A stretch of 64,000 bases of DNA from Candidatus Andeanibacterium colombiense (GCA_029202985.1 CP119316.1:868001-932000); one strand, 5' to 3'; shown: positions 42,411-50,351, numbered from the stretch's first letter. The notes: a model not told the origin generated them from the sequence alone. A program made the numbers and translations.

Positions 42411-43330
42411 CAGGCGCGCTCCATGGCCGCAAATTCGGGATGCCCGGCGCGCAGGCGATCGAGCAGCGAGCCTGCCGGTCGGTTGAGGCTGTCGGCAGGA
42501 TCCCGCGCCACCGCCGTCAACGCCTCCAGCCCAGCACCGCTGTCGAGCGCGAGGCATTCGCGCAGTGCCTGCCAGCGGAGATGGTCGCTCGCCGCGCGCT
42601 CGCGCGCCAGCTCCGCCATCGCCGGGGCGGCATCGGGCCGCCCCATTCGCCCCAGCACCGCCAGCGCCAACTCGATCCGGCTGTCCTGAGGGTCGCCCGC
42701 CGACTGGTGGAGCAGCGCGCCGTCCGCGAGCGCATATTCGCGCACCGCGACCGGCCGCCCGGCCAGCTGGTCGATCCGCAGCGAAACCAGCCGCGTCTCG
42801 ACCTCGTCTACCAGCAGCGCCTCGTCCCCCGCGCCAAGCCGGACGCAGGCGCCCGCCGCGAGCAGGCACGGATCGCGTTGCAGCGCGGCGTCCATGCGGC
42901 GGATCACCTGCCCCCGTCCGCTGCCCGCCAGCACCAGCTCGCACCGCTCGCCGCCGTCGAAGCCGATCGCGCGCCGTTCGTGTCTCCCCGGCTCGCGCGC
43001 GACGAGCGACAGCAGCGCGCGCCCTTCCCGCGCCAGCAGCAGGCTGCTCACGCGGGGATCGTAACCGTGGCGAAAGGGCATCTGGCCGAGCGGATGCCGG
43101 GCGAGCACCGGCAGCATATGGGCAAGGAACGCCTCGACCGCGGCCGTGGCTTCGGCGGGATCGACGAAGAACTCACCCGCCCTCCCCGCGCCATATTCGG
43201 CGAGTCCGTGTAGCAATGCGGCGCAGCGCGGATCGGTGCGCCAGCCCTCGCTTGCGGCGGCAAGCGCGGACTGAGCGGCCGGTAGCGCGGCCCCATCCCC
43301 CAGTGCCGCGAACAGCGCGCCGCGCCGCAT
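42410..43330 (-). CDS. HEAT-like helical protein of an unassigned peptide cassette
   Basis: 306 residues. The C-terminal third has HEAT-type helix pairs (LALAVLGRMGRPDAAPAMAE, HLRWQALRECLALD, GLEALTAVARDP). The N-terminal part (LLHGLAEYGAGRAGEFFVDP, ARHPLGQMPFRHGYDPRVSS, RHERRAIGFDGGERCELVLA) looks like a separate domain that I cannot name; residues about 140-200 suggest a beta-rich AraC-sensor or cupin-like stretch. It starts 24 bp after the 52-residue peptide and overlaps the cupin-like gene. A scaffold or substrate-recognition role is inference from HEAT repeats and position. Confidence 0.65.
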   Translation of the reverse strand: MRRGALFAALGDGAALPAAQSALAAASEGWRTDPRCAALLHGLAEYGAGRAGEFFVDPAEATAAVEAFLAHMLPVLARHPLGQMPFRHGYDPRVSSLLLAREGRALLSLVAREPGRHERRAIGFDGGERCELVLAGSGRGQVIRRMDAALQRDPCLLAAGACVRLGAGDEALLVDEVETRLVSLRIDQLAGRPVAVREYALADGALLHQSAGDPQDSRIELALAVLGRMGRPDAAPAMAELARERAASDHLRWQALRECLALDSGAGLEALTAVARDPADSLNRPAGSLLDRLRAGHPEFAAMERA

Positions 43331-43354
43331 CGCCCTACGTCCGGGTCGTCCGGC

Positions 43355-43513
43355 TCAGCCCCCGTGCTGGACGGCGTAAACGTAGGTCATCAGGATCAGC
43401 ACCGGATCGTCGGTCTTCTGTTCGAGGCGGCTGCCATGGACCCCGGTCGGCGTGTCGAGATCGGGCAGCGAGGCAATATCGAGCTTGGGCATATCGAGCT
43501 TGGACAGGGTCAT
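43355..43513 (-). CDS. 52-residue peptide ending in Gly-Gly; candidate precursor peptide
   Basis: ATG at 43513 with GGAAGGA about 8 bp upstream. The product starts MTLSKLDMPKLDIASLPDLD and has a middle TPTGVHGSRLEQKTDDP. It then ends in a hydrophobic/aromatic stretch VLILMTYVYAV, followed by QHGG. No Cys and no signal peptide. First gene of a minus-strand operon with two unassigned proteins. Small size, acidic leader-like half, distinct C-terminal segment and linked unknown enzymes are the pattern of a RiPP precursor; this is inference, and an alternative is a small carrier or antitoxin-like protein. Confidence 0.6.
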   Translation of the reverse strand: MTLSKLDMPKLDIASLPDLDTPTGVHGSRLEQKTDDPVLILMTYVYAVQHGG

Positions 43514-43625
43514 CGCAATCGTCCTTCCGCGCCGCGTAATGCGGCCGGTGACAAGCTGGCGAAACGCGTTGAGATGTTGAAATTAAAGGACTGTAATTCC
43601 GCCGTTTATCTCGGAAATGGATGTA

Positions 43626-44402
43626 TTACGCCCGCCGCAATTCAACCACCAGCCCAGCGGGCAGCGGCCCGTCGTGCGGCGCCGGGCGGCGCACCGCATC
43701 GGCCCGCGCGCGGTCGAGGATTGCCTGCGGAATGCCCTGGCCGACCAGCAGCACGTCCGCCGCGCCAAGCAGCCGCGCCTCGCGCAGCGTCAGGTCGTCC
43801 GGATTGGCGCTGCGCAGTTCGATCGTCTCGAGGCCGGCGGCATGGTCCGGCACCTCGCCCGCCAGCCAGCCCTCCACCGCATCGGCGCTGCCTTCACGCA
43901 ATGGATCGAGCACGCCGCCCGCCGACAGCGCGCTGTCGAGCGCGCCGCGCCGCTCGCCCGCCTTGGGCCAGCGCGCGCGCAGCCGGTCGCGCGCCGCGTG
44001 GAGCGCCAAGGCCAGCGCGCCAAGCGACGGCGGCAGGAAGGCATCGAGCCGCAGCCGCAGCTGCTTGGCCAGTCCGGCGGAAACCCCGCCGGTGCCGATC
44101 GCGATCAGCACCGGGTCCCGGTCGAGGATGCTCGGCGTCGTGAAATCGCACAGCTCCGGCCGGTCGACCACGTTGACCAGCACCCCGCGCAATTTGAGCC
44201 GCCGCGCAGCCTCTTCATTGCCGTCGCCTTCCAGCGCGACGAAGGCGATCCGCGCGCCGCGCTGCCAGCCGTCTTCGATCGTCGCGGCGACCTCGCCGCC
44301 GGCCCGCTCGACCAGGCGGCGCTTGGCTTCGGCGGCGGGCCCGTCCCCCAGCACGATCACCGGGGTCCCGGCGATGCGATGGAAAAGGGGGAGCGAGGTC
44401 AT
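43626..44402 (-). CDS. Precorrin-2 dehydrogenase / siroheme synthase, N-terminal type with partial methyltransferase tail
   Basis: 258 residues from the ATG at 44402 (GTG at 44405 possible). The N-terminal NAD domain is clear: FHRIAGTPVIVLGDGPAAEAKRRL, RGVLVNVVDRPELCDFTTPSI and RDPVLIAIGTGGVSAGLAKQLR, as in CysG-B/Met8. These oxidise precorrin-2 and insert iron. The C-terminus (DDLTLREARLLGAADVLLVG...) looks like only the first 50 residues of the SUMT methyltransferase domain, so the fusion is truncated. It begins 5 bp after lysA. Confidence 0.8.
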   Translation of the reverse strand: MTSLPLFHRIAGTPVIVLGDGPAAEAKRRLVERAGGEVAATIEDGWQRGARIAFVALEGDGNEEAARRLKLRGVLVNVVDRPELCDFTTPSILDRDPVLIAIGTGGVSAGLAKQLRLRLDAFLPPSLGALALALHAARDRLRARWPKAGERRGALDSALSAGGVLDPLREGSADAVEGWLAGEVPDHAAGLETIELRSANPDDLTLREARLLGAADVLLVGQGIPQAILDRARADAVRRPAPHDGPLPAGLVVELRRA

Positions 44403-44407
44403 CACGG

Positions 44408-45667
44408 TCAGAGCCAGTCCGGAACCCGCTCGGCGTCGGTGATCGCTTCCGGGGCAATGCGGTCGGCGACGATCGCGTAGCGGTCGCCATCGACCAGCAC
44501 TTCGGGCACGAAGCCGCGGCTGTTGTAGCTGGAGGCCATCGTCGCACCGTAAGCTCCAGCAGTGCGGAACACCGCCAGCTCACCGGCTTCGAGTGCCTCG
44601 ATGTCGCGCCCCATCGCGAAAGTGTCGCCCGTTTCGCAGATCGGGCCGACGATGTTCGCGGTCATCCGGCGGTCGGTCGGGCGCACCGCGTCGAAATCGT
44701 GCCACGAGCCGTAGAGCGCCGGGCGCGCGAGATCGTTCATCGCGGCATCGACGATCACGAACGGGTCGCGGTTGCCGTTGCGCTTCACCCGGATCACCGT
44801 GGTCAGCAGCACCCCGGCATTGCCCGCGATCACCCGGCCCGGTTCGAACATCAGCGTGACATCCCAGCCCGCGGTCACCCGCGCGACCATCGCGCCGTAG
44901 GCGGCGGGGCTCGGCATCACTTCTCCGGCCTTGTAGGGCACGCCCAATCCGCCGCCGAGATCGGCATGGGTGACCTTCAGGCCCGCCGCGCGCAGATCGG
45001 CGATCAGTACCCCGAGGCGGATGAAGGCCTTCTCCAGCGGCGCGAGATCCGCCAGCTGGCTGCCGATGTGGACCGCGACGCCGCGCATATCGAGGCCGGG
45101 CAGCGCCGAAAGCCGCGCATAGATTCCCGGCGCCTCGTCGATCGCGACACCGAACTTGTTGTCCTTCTTGCCGGTCGAGATCTTCTCATGCGTGCCGGCA
45201 TCGACGTCCGGGTTCACCCGCAAGGCGCAACGGGCGATCTGCCCGCGTGCTTCGGCGATCGCGGCCAACTCGCGGCCCTCTTCCTCGGATTCGATGTTGA
45301 ACTGGCCGACCGCCGCGTCGAGCCCGCGGGCAAGTTCCCGCGCGGTCTTGCCGACGCCGGAGAATACCACGTCTTCCGCCGCCATGCCCGAACGCAGCGC
45401 GCGCTCCAGCTCGCCGCCCGAGACGACATCGGCGCCATAGCCTTCGCGCTGCAGCACCCGCAGCACCGCGAGGTTGGGATTGGATTTCACCGCGAAGGCG
45501 AGGTGCACCCGGTCGAGGCCCGACAGGCCTTCGCGGAACACCCGCGCATGGCGCTCCAGAGTGGCGCGCGAATAGACGTAGACAGGCGTGCCGACTTCCG
45601 CCGCGATGCGGGCGAGCGGCACGTCCTCGGCGTAAAGCTCGCCGTTCCTCAGTTCGAAATGGTCCAT
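44408..45667 (-). CDS. lysA: Diaminopimelate decarboxylase
   Basis: 419 residues, family length. PLP lysine K61 in HLAFAVKSNPNLAVLR; HIGSQLADLAPLEKA; LGGGLGVPY; FEPGRVIAGNAGVLLT; GPICETGDTFA with the active-site Cys; SSYNSRG. Decarboxylates meso-DAP to lysine. ATG at 45667, 10 bp after the lipoprotein gene, in the order argH-lipoprotein-lysA-siroheme synthase. Confidence 0.97.
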   Translation of the reverse strand: MDHFELRNGELYAEDVPLARIAAEVGTPVYVYSRATLERHARVFREGLSGLDRVHLAFAVKSNPNLAVLRVLQREGYGADVVSGGELERALRSGMAAEDVVFSGVGKTARELARGLDAAVGQFNIESEEEGRELAAIAEARGQIARCALRVNPDVDAGTHEKISTGKKDNKFGVAIDEAPGIYARLSALPGLDMRGVAVHIGSQLADLAPLEKAFIRLGVLIADLRAAGLKVTHADLGGGLGVPYKAGEVMPSPAAYGAMVARVTAGWDVTLMFEPGRVIAGNAGVLLTTVIRVKRNGNRDPFVIVDAAMNDLARPALYGSWHDFDAVRPTDRRMTANIVGPICETGDTFAMGRDIEALEAGELAVFRTAGAYGATMASSYNSRGFVPEVLVDGDRYAIVADRIAPEAITDAERVPDWL

Positions 45668-45677
45668 GAATCCTGCG

Positions 45678-45917
45678 TTATTCGGGCGGGAGGTCGAACG
45701 GGTCGTTCGGGCGTTCCTGCGAGCGGGTAAGCAGCTCGACGCTGCGTTCGGGTGCGGCCTGCGGCACCGGCGCGACCAGTTCCTCGGCGGTCGGCTGGTC
45801 GGCGCGGCCGTAAGGCGCGGCCGGAAGGGCTCTCCCGGTCTCCGGTTTCAGATCCGCGGTCTGCCCGCAGGCGGACAGCAGGATCAGCATGGCGGCGGCG
45901 GCAATCTGGCGTTTCAT
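45678..45917 (-). CDS. Small lipoprotein between argH and lysA (LptM-like position)
   Basis: 79 residues. MKRQIAAAAMLILLSAC gives a signal peptide with lipobox LSAC-G; the rest is Pro/Ala/Glu-rich and probably disordered. In other proteobacteria a short lipoprotein at this locus (YifL/LptM next to lysA or dapF) helps the LPS-transport complex; here the resemblance is size, lipobox and location only. ATG overlaps the argH stop (ATGA). Confidence 0.75.
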   Translation of the reverse strand: MKRQIAAAAMLILLSACGQTADLKPETGRALPAAPYGRADQPTAEELVAPVPQAAPERSVELLTRSQERPNDPFDLPPE

Positions 45918-47308
45918 CGGTCCATCCCCAGCGCGGCACGCGCTTCGGCTACGCGCTGTTCTACCTCGGACGGGGCGGTTCCGCCATGACTCGCGCGCGC
46001 GGCCACCGAAGCTTCGACCGAGAGCGCCGGAAACACCCCTTCGTCGATCCGGGCGTCGATCGCCTTCAATTCGTCGAGCGACAAAGCTTCGAGCGCGACG
46101 CCCCTGCTTTCGGCCAGCTTCACCGCGGCGCCGGTGATGTGATGCGCCTCACGGAACGGGATTCCCGCCTGCCGCACCAGCCAGTCGGCCAGATCGGTCG
46201 CGGTCGCATAGCCGAGCTCGGCCGCCTGCCGCATCCGCGCGGTGTTGAAGGTGGCCGAAGCGATCATCCCCTCCATCGCCGCGAGCGACAATGTCAGCAG
46301 CCCGGCCGCCTCGAACACCGGCGGCTTGTCGTCCTGCATGTCCTTCGAATAGGCGAGCGGGAGGCCCTTCATCGTGATCATCAGCGCGGTCAGGCAGCCG
46401 GCGATCCGCCCCGAATGGCCGCGCACCAGCTCGGCCGCGTCGGGGTTCTTCTTCTGCGGCATGATCGAACTGCCGGTGCTGAGTGCATCGGGCATACGGA
46501 CGAAACCGTAAGGCTGGCTGGCCCAGATGATCAGCTCTTCGGCGAGGCGCGAGAGGTGCAGCGAGCACTGCGCGGCGGCCATCAGATAATCGAGCGCGAA
46601 ATCCCGGTCCGAAACCGAATCGAGGCTGTTGTCGGTCGGCTTGGCGAAGCCGAGCGCCTTGGCCGTAGCCGCGCGGTCGATCGGGAAGCCGGTGCCGGCC
46701 AGGGCCGCCGAGCCGAGCGGGCATTCGTCGAGCCGCGCGCGCGCATCGGCGAAGCGCGAACGGTCGCGCCGCAGCATCTCGTAATAGGCCATCAGATGAT
46801 GGCCGAGCGTGACCGGCTGGGCGACCTGCAGATGGGTGAAGCCCGGCATGATGCTGCCCGCATGCTCGCCCGCGCGGGTCACCAGCGCGCGCTGCAACGC
46901 GGCCAGCCCGGCATCGGCCTCGTCCATTGCATCGCGGACCCACAGGCGGAAATCGGTCGCGACCTGGTCGTTGCGGCTGCGCGCGGTGTGGAGCCGGCCG
47001 GCGACCCCGCCGATCAGCTCGGCAAGGCGGCTCTCGGTGGTCATGTGGATGTCCTCGAGGCTCCAGTCCTCGGGCACGCCGACCGCCGCATATTCGCCGG
47101 CGACCGTGTCGAGCCCGGCGGAAATCGTCGCCGCGTCCTCGGCCGAGACGATCCCCTGCGCGCCGAGCATCGCGACATGGGCCTGCGACGCGGCGATGTC
47201 CTGCTTCCACAATGCCTTGTCGAACGGTATCGAAGCGTTAATTTCGCGCATGATCGCGGACGGCCCTTCGGCGAATCTTCCGCCCCACATCTGGTTGGAG
47301 TCTGCCAT
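45914..47308 (-). CDS. argH: Argininosuccinate lyase
   Basis: 464 residues. Cleaves argininosuccinate to arginine and fumarate; tetrameric cytosolic enzyme. MWGGRFAEGPSAIMREINAS, IHMTTESRLAELIG, HTARSRNDQVATDFRL, PGFTHLQVAQPVTLGHH, and the signature GSSIMPQKKNPD. The ATG at 47308 shares two bases with the divergent tlpA-like start (CATG); M7 at 47290 is a possible alternative but has no ribosome binding site. Confidence 0.96.
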   Translation of the reverse strand: MADSNQMWGGRFAEGPSAIMREINASIPFDKALWKQDIAASQAHVAMLGAQGIVSAEDAATISAGLDTVAGEYAAVGVPEDWSLEDIHMTTESRLAELIGGVAGRLHTARSRNDQVATDFRLWVRDAMDEADAGLAALQRALVTRAGEHAGSIMPGFTHLQVAQPVTLGHHLMAYYEMLRRDRSRFADARARLDECPLGSAALAGTGFPIDRAATAKALGFAKPTDNSLDSVSDRDFALDYLMAAAQCSLHLSRLAEELIIWASQPYGFVRMPDALSTGSSIMPQKKNPDAAELVRGHSGRIAGCLTALMITMKGLPLAYSKDMQDDKPPVFEAAGLLTLSLAAMEGMIASATFNTARMRQAAELGYATATDLADWLVRQAGIPFREAHHITGAAVKLAESRGVALEALSLDELKAIDARIDEGVFPALSVEASVAARASHGGTAPSEVEQRVAEARAALGMDR

Positions 47309-47891
47309 GTCCCGTCTGTCGTCCATCGTGCTGGCGCCCGCCCTCGGGCTCGCCCTGCTTCTCGCCGGGTGCGATAGGGAAAGCGCGTCCCAGGCGCAAC
47401 CGCAGGGCGAGAATAAGGCCGCCGCGCCCGCCGGCAAGCTCGATCCGGTCAGCCGCAAGTTCGCGGGCGAGGCGCTGCCCGCGTTCACCGCCACCGATCC
47501 TTCGGGCAAAACGCTCGATCTCGCGGGCCTCAAGGGCCAGCCGGTGCTGCTCAATCTGTGGGCGACCTGGTGCGCGCCGTGCAAGGCCGAGATGCCGGTG
47601 CTTGATGCGATCGCCGGAGCCAATGCCGGCAAATTGCGGGTGGTCACCGTGAGCCAGGACATGAAAGGCGCTGAGCTGGTGACGCCCTATTTCGCCGAAG
47701 CCAAGTTCAAACAACTCGAACCCTGGCTCGATACCAAGAGCGACCTCAGCTTCAAGATGGGCGCATCGGACCTGCCCACCACGATTCTCTACAATGCCAA
47801 GGGCGTGGAGGTGGCGCGGGTGACCGGCGCGTTCGACTGGCAGGGCGAGGAAGCCCGCGCGCTGATCGCGGAGGCGATGGGCAAAGGATAA
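47307..47891 (+). CDS. TlpA-like thioredoxin-fold lipoprotein
   Basis: 194 residues. Signal with lipobox LLLAGC-D, then a thioredoxin fold with WATWCAPCKAEMP (CxxC) and the cis-Pro in ASDLPTTILYN. A periplasmic membrane-anchored thiol-disulfide oxidoreductase, perhaps for cytochrome maturation or oxidase copper sites. GGAG lies 6 bp upstream of the ATG at 47307, which overlaps the argH start codon on the other strand, so its promoter must sit inside argH. Confidence 0.88.
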   Translation: MSRLSSIVLAPALGLALLLAGCDRESASQAQPQGENKAAAPAGKLDPVSRKFAGEALPAFTATDPSGKTLDLAGLKGQPVLLNLWATWCAPCKAEMPVLDAIAGANAGKLRVVTVSQDMKGAELVTPYFAEAKFKQLEPWLDTKSDLSFKMGASDLPTTILYNAKGVEVARVTGAFDWQGEEARALIAEAMGKG

Positions 47892-48009
47892 GCGCCAACG
47901 CCCGCTGGCGAGGCCGGGCTAACGCCTGGAGAGGAGCGGGTGTACGGGCAAGGCCGGTGCAACGCAGCGCCAGCGGGTGAGCTGACGGTTCAGCGTAGTT
48001 TTCGTTTGC

Positions 48010-48219
48010 GAACGGCGGGCAAGACTAATGCTGTAAACTTGCTCGCTCGGCCCTTTCCCGACGGAGGAGGCAGGTTAGAGCTCGCAGGTGTGCAGCCCCC
48101 TTCTGACCCGTCAGGCGTTACTGGCGCCACCGGCAGGATAATCCGAAGATTATCCCGGCCCGCGAGACACCGGCCTAATGCGGAAGCGTAGAGCGAAGCG
48201 CTTGGCCCCCGCACCCGAT
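48010..48219 (-). ncRNA. Candidate structured small RNA
   Basis: Expected transcript of the promoter at 48226-48254; the 5' end is placed about 7 bp after the -10 and the 3' end is uncertain. By eye, long-range helices TCGCTC/GAGCGA (48191-48196 with 48043-48048), TTCC/GGAA, TTAG/CTAA and GGTGT/ACACC enclose several local hairpins, including the TTCG hairpin. No match to the consensus of SRP RNA, RNase P RNA or a known riboswitch that I can recall. 6S RNA is not excluded but the fold looks branched rather than rod-like. Confidence 0.45.
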
Positions 48220-48225
48220 GTCGGT

Positions 48226-48254
48226 CATATAACCTAAATGGTTCGTTTTGTCAA
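48226..48254 (-). promoter_or_regulatory. Consensus sigma-70-type promoter
   Basis: TTGACA, exactly 17 bases, TATATG on the minus strand, in an AT-rich patch of a GC-rich genome. It is the best promoter match in the window and points into a 330-bp non-coding stretch. Confidence 0.8.
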
Positions 48255-48342
48255 GCTCAAACTGACCCTGCCGCGAACCGGAGCCCTGCGCAGGGGAGGC
48301 GGTTACAGAAGAGGTCGCATCTCTTCGCACATCCGCGCGCCG

Positions 48343-48918
48343 CTATCCTCTCAGCGCGTCGATCTCGTCGATGCGCTTCTGCAATTTGGCCGCCACTCGC
48401 CGGTTGAGCCACCAGAGCCCCGCGAACAACCCGACCGTGACCGCGCATCCGATCGCCGAACCGATCGCCTGCCCCCAACTATGCGGTGGACGCGCCGTGA
48501 TCGTGCCGGCCATGAAGATCGCCAGGCCGGGAATGAACGGCAGCAAATACCACCAGAAGATGCTCAGCAGGGCGTCGCGCTGGCGCGCGAGCTGGGCGCG
48601 GGCGAAATCGAGGACCGGCATCTGCCCCGCGGCTTCGGGCGCGACCGCCGAGGCGCGCCGGTGGAGCTGCCACGCGGCAAAGACCGTCCCTGCGACGATC
48701 AGCGCCGAGCCGATCTTCTGCAGCACCGGCTCCAGCACGAAGACATAGACCCCGAAGCATGCCACCGCGACCGTGCAGGCGGCATATTCGATCCGGTTGC
48801 GCAGCCGCACCTTGCGATAGAGCCGGTCGGCCCCCGCGCGGACCTCGTCCATCGACGGCAGGTTCGCCTCGGTGACCGAGGCTTGCCAGCTTTCCCGCAC
48901 GGTTTCATCACTGGTCAT
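48343..48918 (-). CDS. Membrane protein encoded with ECF sigma factor
   Basis: 191 residues. About 45 soluble N-terminal residues (MTSDETVRESWQASVTEANL) precede four helices (about 52-67, 71-90, 118-140 and 152-175). It overlaps the sigma gene by 11 bp, so it is co-translated. Position suggests an anti-sigma or regulatory partner, but there is no zinc anti-sigma motif (HxxxCxxC), so that role is inference only. Confidence 0.65.
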   Translation of the reverse strand: MTSDETVRESWQASVTEANLPSMDEVRAGADRLYRKVRLRNRIEYAACTVAVACFGVYVFVLEPVLQKIGSALIVAGTVFAAWQLHRRASAVAPEAAGQMPVLDFARAQLARQRDALLSIFWWYLLPFIPGLAIFMAGTITARPPHSWGQAIGSAIGCAVTVGLFAGLWWLNRRVAAKLQKRIDEIDALRG

Positions 48919-49453
48919 GGGTTTTGTCCTCAGGGTGAAGCTGCTCCGAAAGCAGCGCCTTGATACGGTGGATGCGCACCGCGACATTGCCGGACGACAG
49001 CCCGGTGACTTCGCCGATCTCGGCCGCACTCAGATCTTCGAGATAGAGCAGCATCACCTGCCGGTCGGCCGGCTGGAGTCGGTGGATCGCCTTCAGCAGC
49101 CACTCCGACACCGCCTGCTGCGCGGCCTCACCCTCGACATCGTCCGTCGCGGGCAGTTCCTCGATCGCATCGAGCCCGACCAGCGCCATCGGCCGCCGGC
49201 GCTTCGCCGAAACGAGATGCGTCACCGCGACATTATGCGCGATACGGTGGGTCCAGCTCTTCTCCGAACACTGGCCTTCGAAGATCGCGAAGCTGCGCCA
49301 CAGCGCGGCGTGAATCTCTTGCACCAGGTCGCGGCGAAGGTCCGGATCGGCCTCGTAGCCGCGCGCGAGGCGCTCGATCATCGCGCCGAACTGCCGCGCG
49401 ACGCGCTTGTAGCGCGCGTCCTGCGTCTCCGGTTGCTGCCCGCCCCTGCTCAT
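48908..49453 (-). CDS. ECF-type RNA polymerase sigma factor
   Basis: 181 residues. Region 2: DLRRDLVQEIHAALWRSF and WTHRIAHNVAVTHL. Region 4: WLLKAIHRLQPADRQVMLLY, then IGEVTGLSSGNVAVRIHRIK, a standard sigma-4 helix-turn-helix. Belongs to the small extracytoplasmic-function class. Drives unknown target promoters. Followed by a membrane protein with which it overlaps. Confidence 0.9.
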   Translation of the reverse strand: MSRGGQQPETQDARYKRVARQFGAMIERLARGYEADPDLRRDLVQEIHAALWRSFAIFEGQCSEKSWTHRIAHNVAVTHLVSAKRRRPMALVGLDAIEELPATDDVEGEAAQQAVSEWLLKAIHRLQPADRQVMLLYLEDLSAAEIGEVTGLSSGNVAVRIHRIKALLSEQLHPEDKTHDQ

Positions 49454-49519
49454 CGCGCAAACGATCCTTTCGGCCGGTTAGTCGGCCACGCGCGGATCAT
49501 CTTACAAGCGGATTGCGGG

Positions 49520-49897
49520 TCAGCCTTCCAGCGCGGCTGCGAGACGGCTACGGATCGCACGGAGCTGAAGCACGACATCTTGCCCCGCCGGTGCGGAGGG
49601 CGAAGGCGCTTTCGCCGGCGCTTCGGGTTTCCCCTCGCCCTGCAGCGCCATTCGCGCGCCTTTCAGCGTGTAGCCTTCGCGGTTCACCAGTCGGTCGATC
49701 GTATCGACCATGCGCACGTCCTCGGGCCGGTAATAGCGGCGCCCGCCGCTGCGCTTCAACGGCTTGAGCATCGGGAACTGCTGTTCCCAATAGCGCAGGA
49801 CATGCTGCTTGATGCCCAGCGCCTGCGCGACTTCCCCAATGGTTCGCAGCGCATCGGGGTCCTTGCCATCGCTGAAACGCGGATCGGCAGCCACCAT
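49520..49897 (-). CDS. MerR-family regulator
   Basis: 125 residues. N-terminal MerR helix-turn-helix: LRTIGEVAQALGIKQHVLRYWEQQFP, KRSGGRRYYRPEDVRMV. There is no long dimerisation helix or Cys metal site; the C-terminus is Pro/Ala-rich. This short MerR next to ihfA is a conserved alphaproteobacterial arrangement. Last gene of the rpmF-plsX-fabH-ihfA-merR series; 20 bp after ihfA. Confidence 0.88.
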   Translation of the reverse strand: MVAADPRFSDGKDPDALRTIGEVAQALGIKQHVLRYWEQQFPMLKPLKRSGGRRYYRPEDVRMVDTIDRLVNREGYTLKGARMALQGEGKPEAPAKAPSPSAPAGQDVVLQLRAIRSRLAAALEG

Positions 49898-49916
49898 GAT
49901 TCTCCCCAGCCCCGCC

Positions 49917-50216
49917 TCAGCCGTCCGAGATCCGATCCTTCAGGATCTGGCTGGCGCGGAAGGTCAACACGCGGCGCGGTGTGATCGGAACTTCAATCCC
50001 GGTCTTCGGATTGCGACCGACGCGTTGCTTCTTGTCGCGCAGCAGGAAGGTGCCGAAACCCGAAATCTTGACGTTTTCGCCCTCTGCCAGCGCGACGCTC
50101 ATATGGTCGAGAATGGTTTCCACCATCGCGAGCGATTCGGCGCGCGAAAAGCCCAATTTGCGGTTAATGACCTCGGCGAGATCCGCCCGGGTCAGTGTTC
50201 CGACCGATCGCATCAT
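49917..50216 (-). CDS. ihfA: Integration host factor alpha subunit
   Basis: 99 residues, the normal IHF-alpha length, from the first ATG of an ATGATG pair at 50216, with GGGGGA 9 bp upstream; an ATG at 50240 would add 8 residues. TLTRADLAEVINRKLGFSRA, VKISGFGTFLLRDKKQRVGR, and NPKTGIEVPITPRRVLTFRA with the intercalating Pro. Sequence-specific DNA-bending protein with IHF-beta. Confidence 0.95.
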   Translation of the reverse strand: MMRSVGTLTRADLAEVINRKLGFSRAESLAMVETILDHMSVALAEGENVKISGFGTFLLRDKKQRVGRNPKTGIEVPITPRRVLTFRASQILKDRISDG

Positions 50217-50351
50217 CTGTTCGCGTCCCCCATCACCCAAAACGAAGTTCCAAGAACCGGACTGAGACTAAAAGAGGCAGAGTAACACATTGTGGCGGCT
50301 TGGCAATGTAGTGCTGTCCGCGGCCACGAACCGCGCAGACCGGCGGCCGCG

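Larger units (their letters stand above)
47892..48342. other. 450-bp intergenic region with orphan promoter and structured RNA candidate
   Basis: No protein gene is supported here on either strand. It contains a consensus minus-strand promoter (48226-48254) that does not face any coding sequence, followed by a run of stable hairpins, one with an 8-bp perfect stem and TTCG loop (48136-48155). The part nearest the tlpA-like gene (47892-47990) has GC inverted repeats but no clear T-tailed terminator. Confidence 0.6.

Noticed and set aside
47992..48009. tmRNA tag-like sequence GCAAACGAAAACTACGCT
   Set aside because: Resembles the tmRNA reading frame start, but no tRNA-like acceptor stem, T-arm or nearby stop codon could be found, so ssrA is not annotated.
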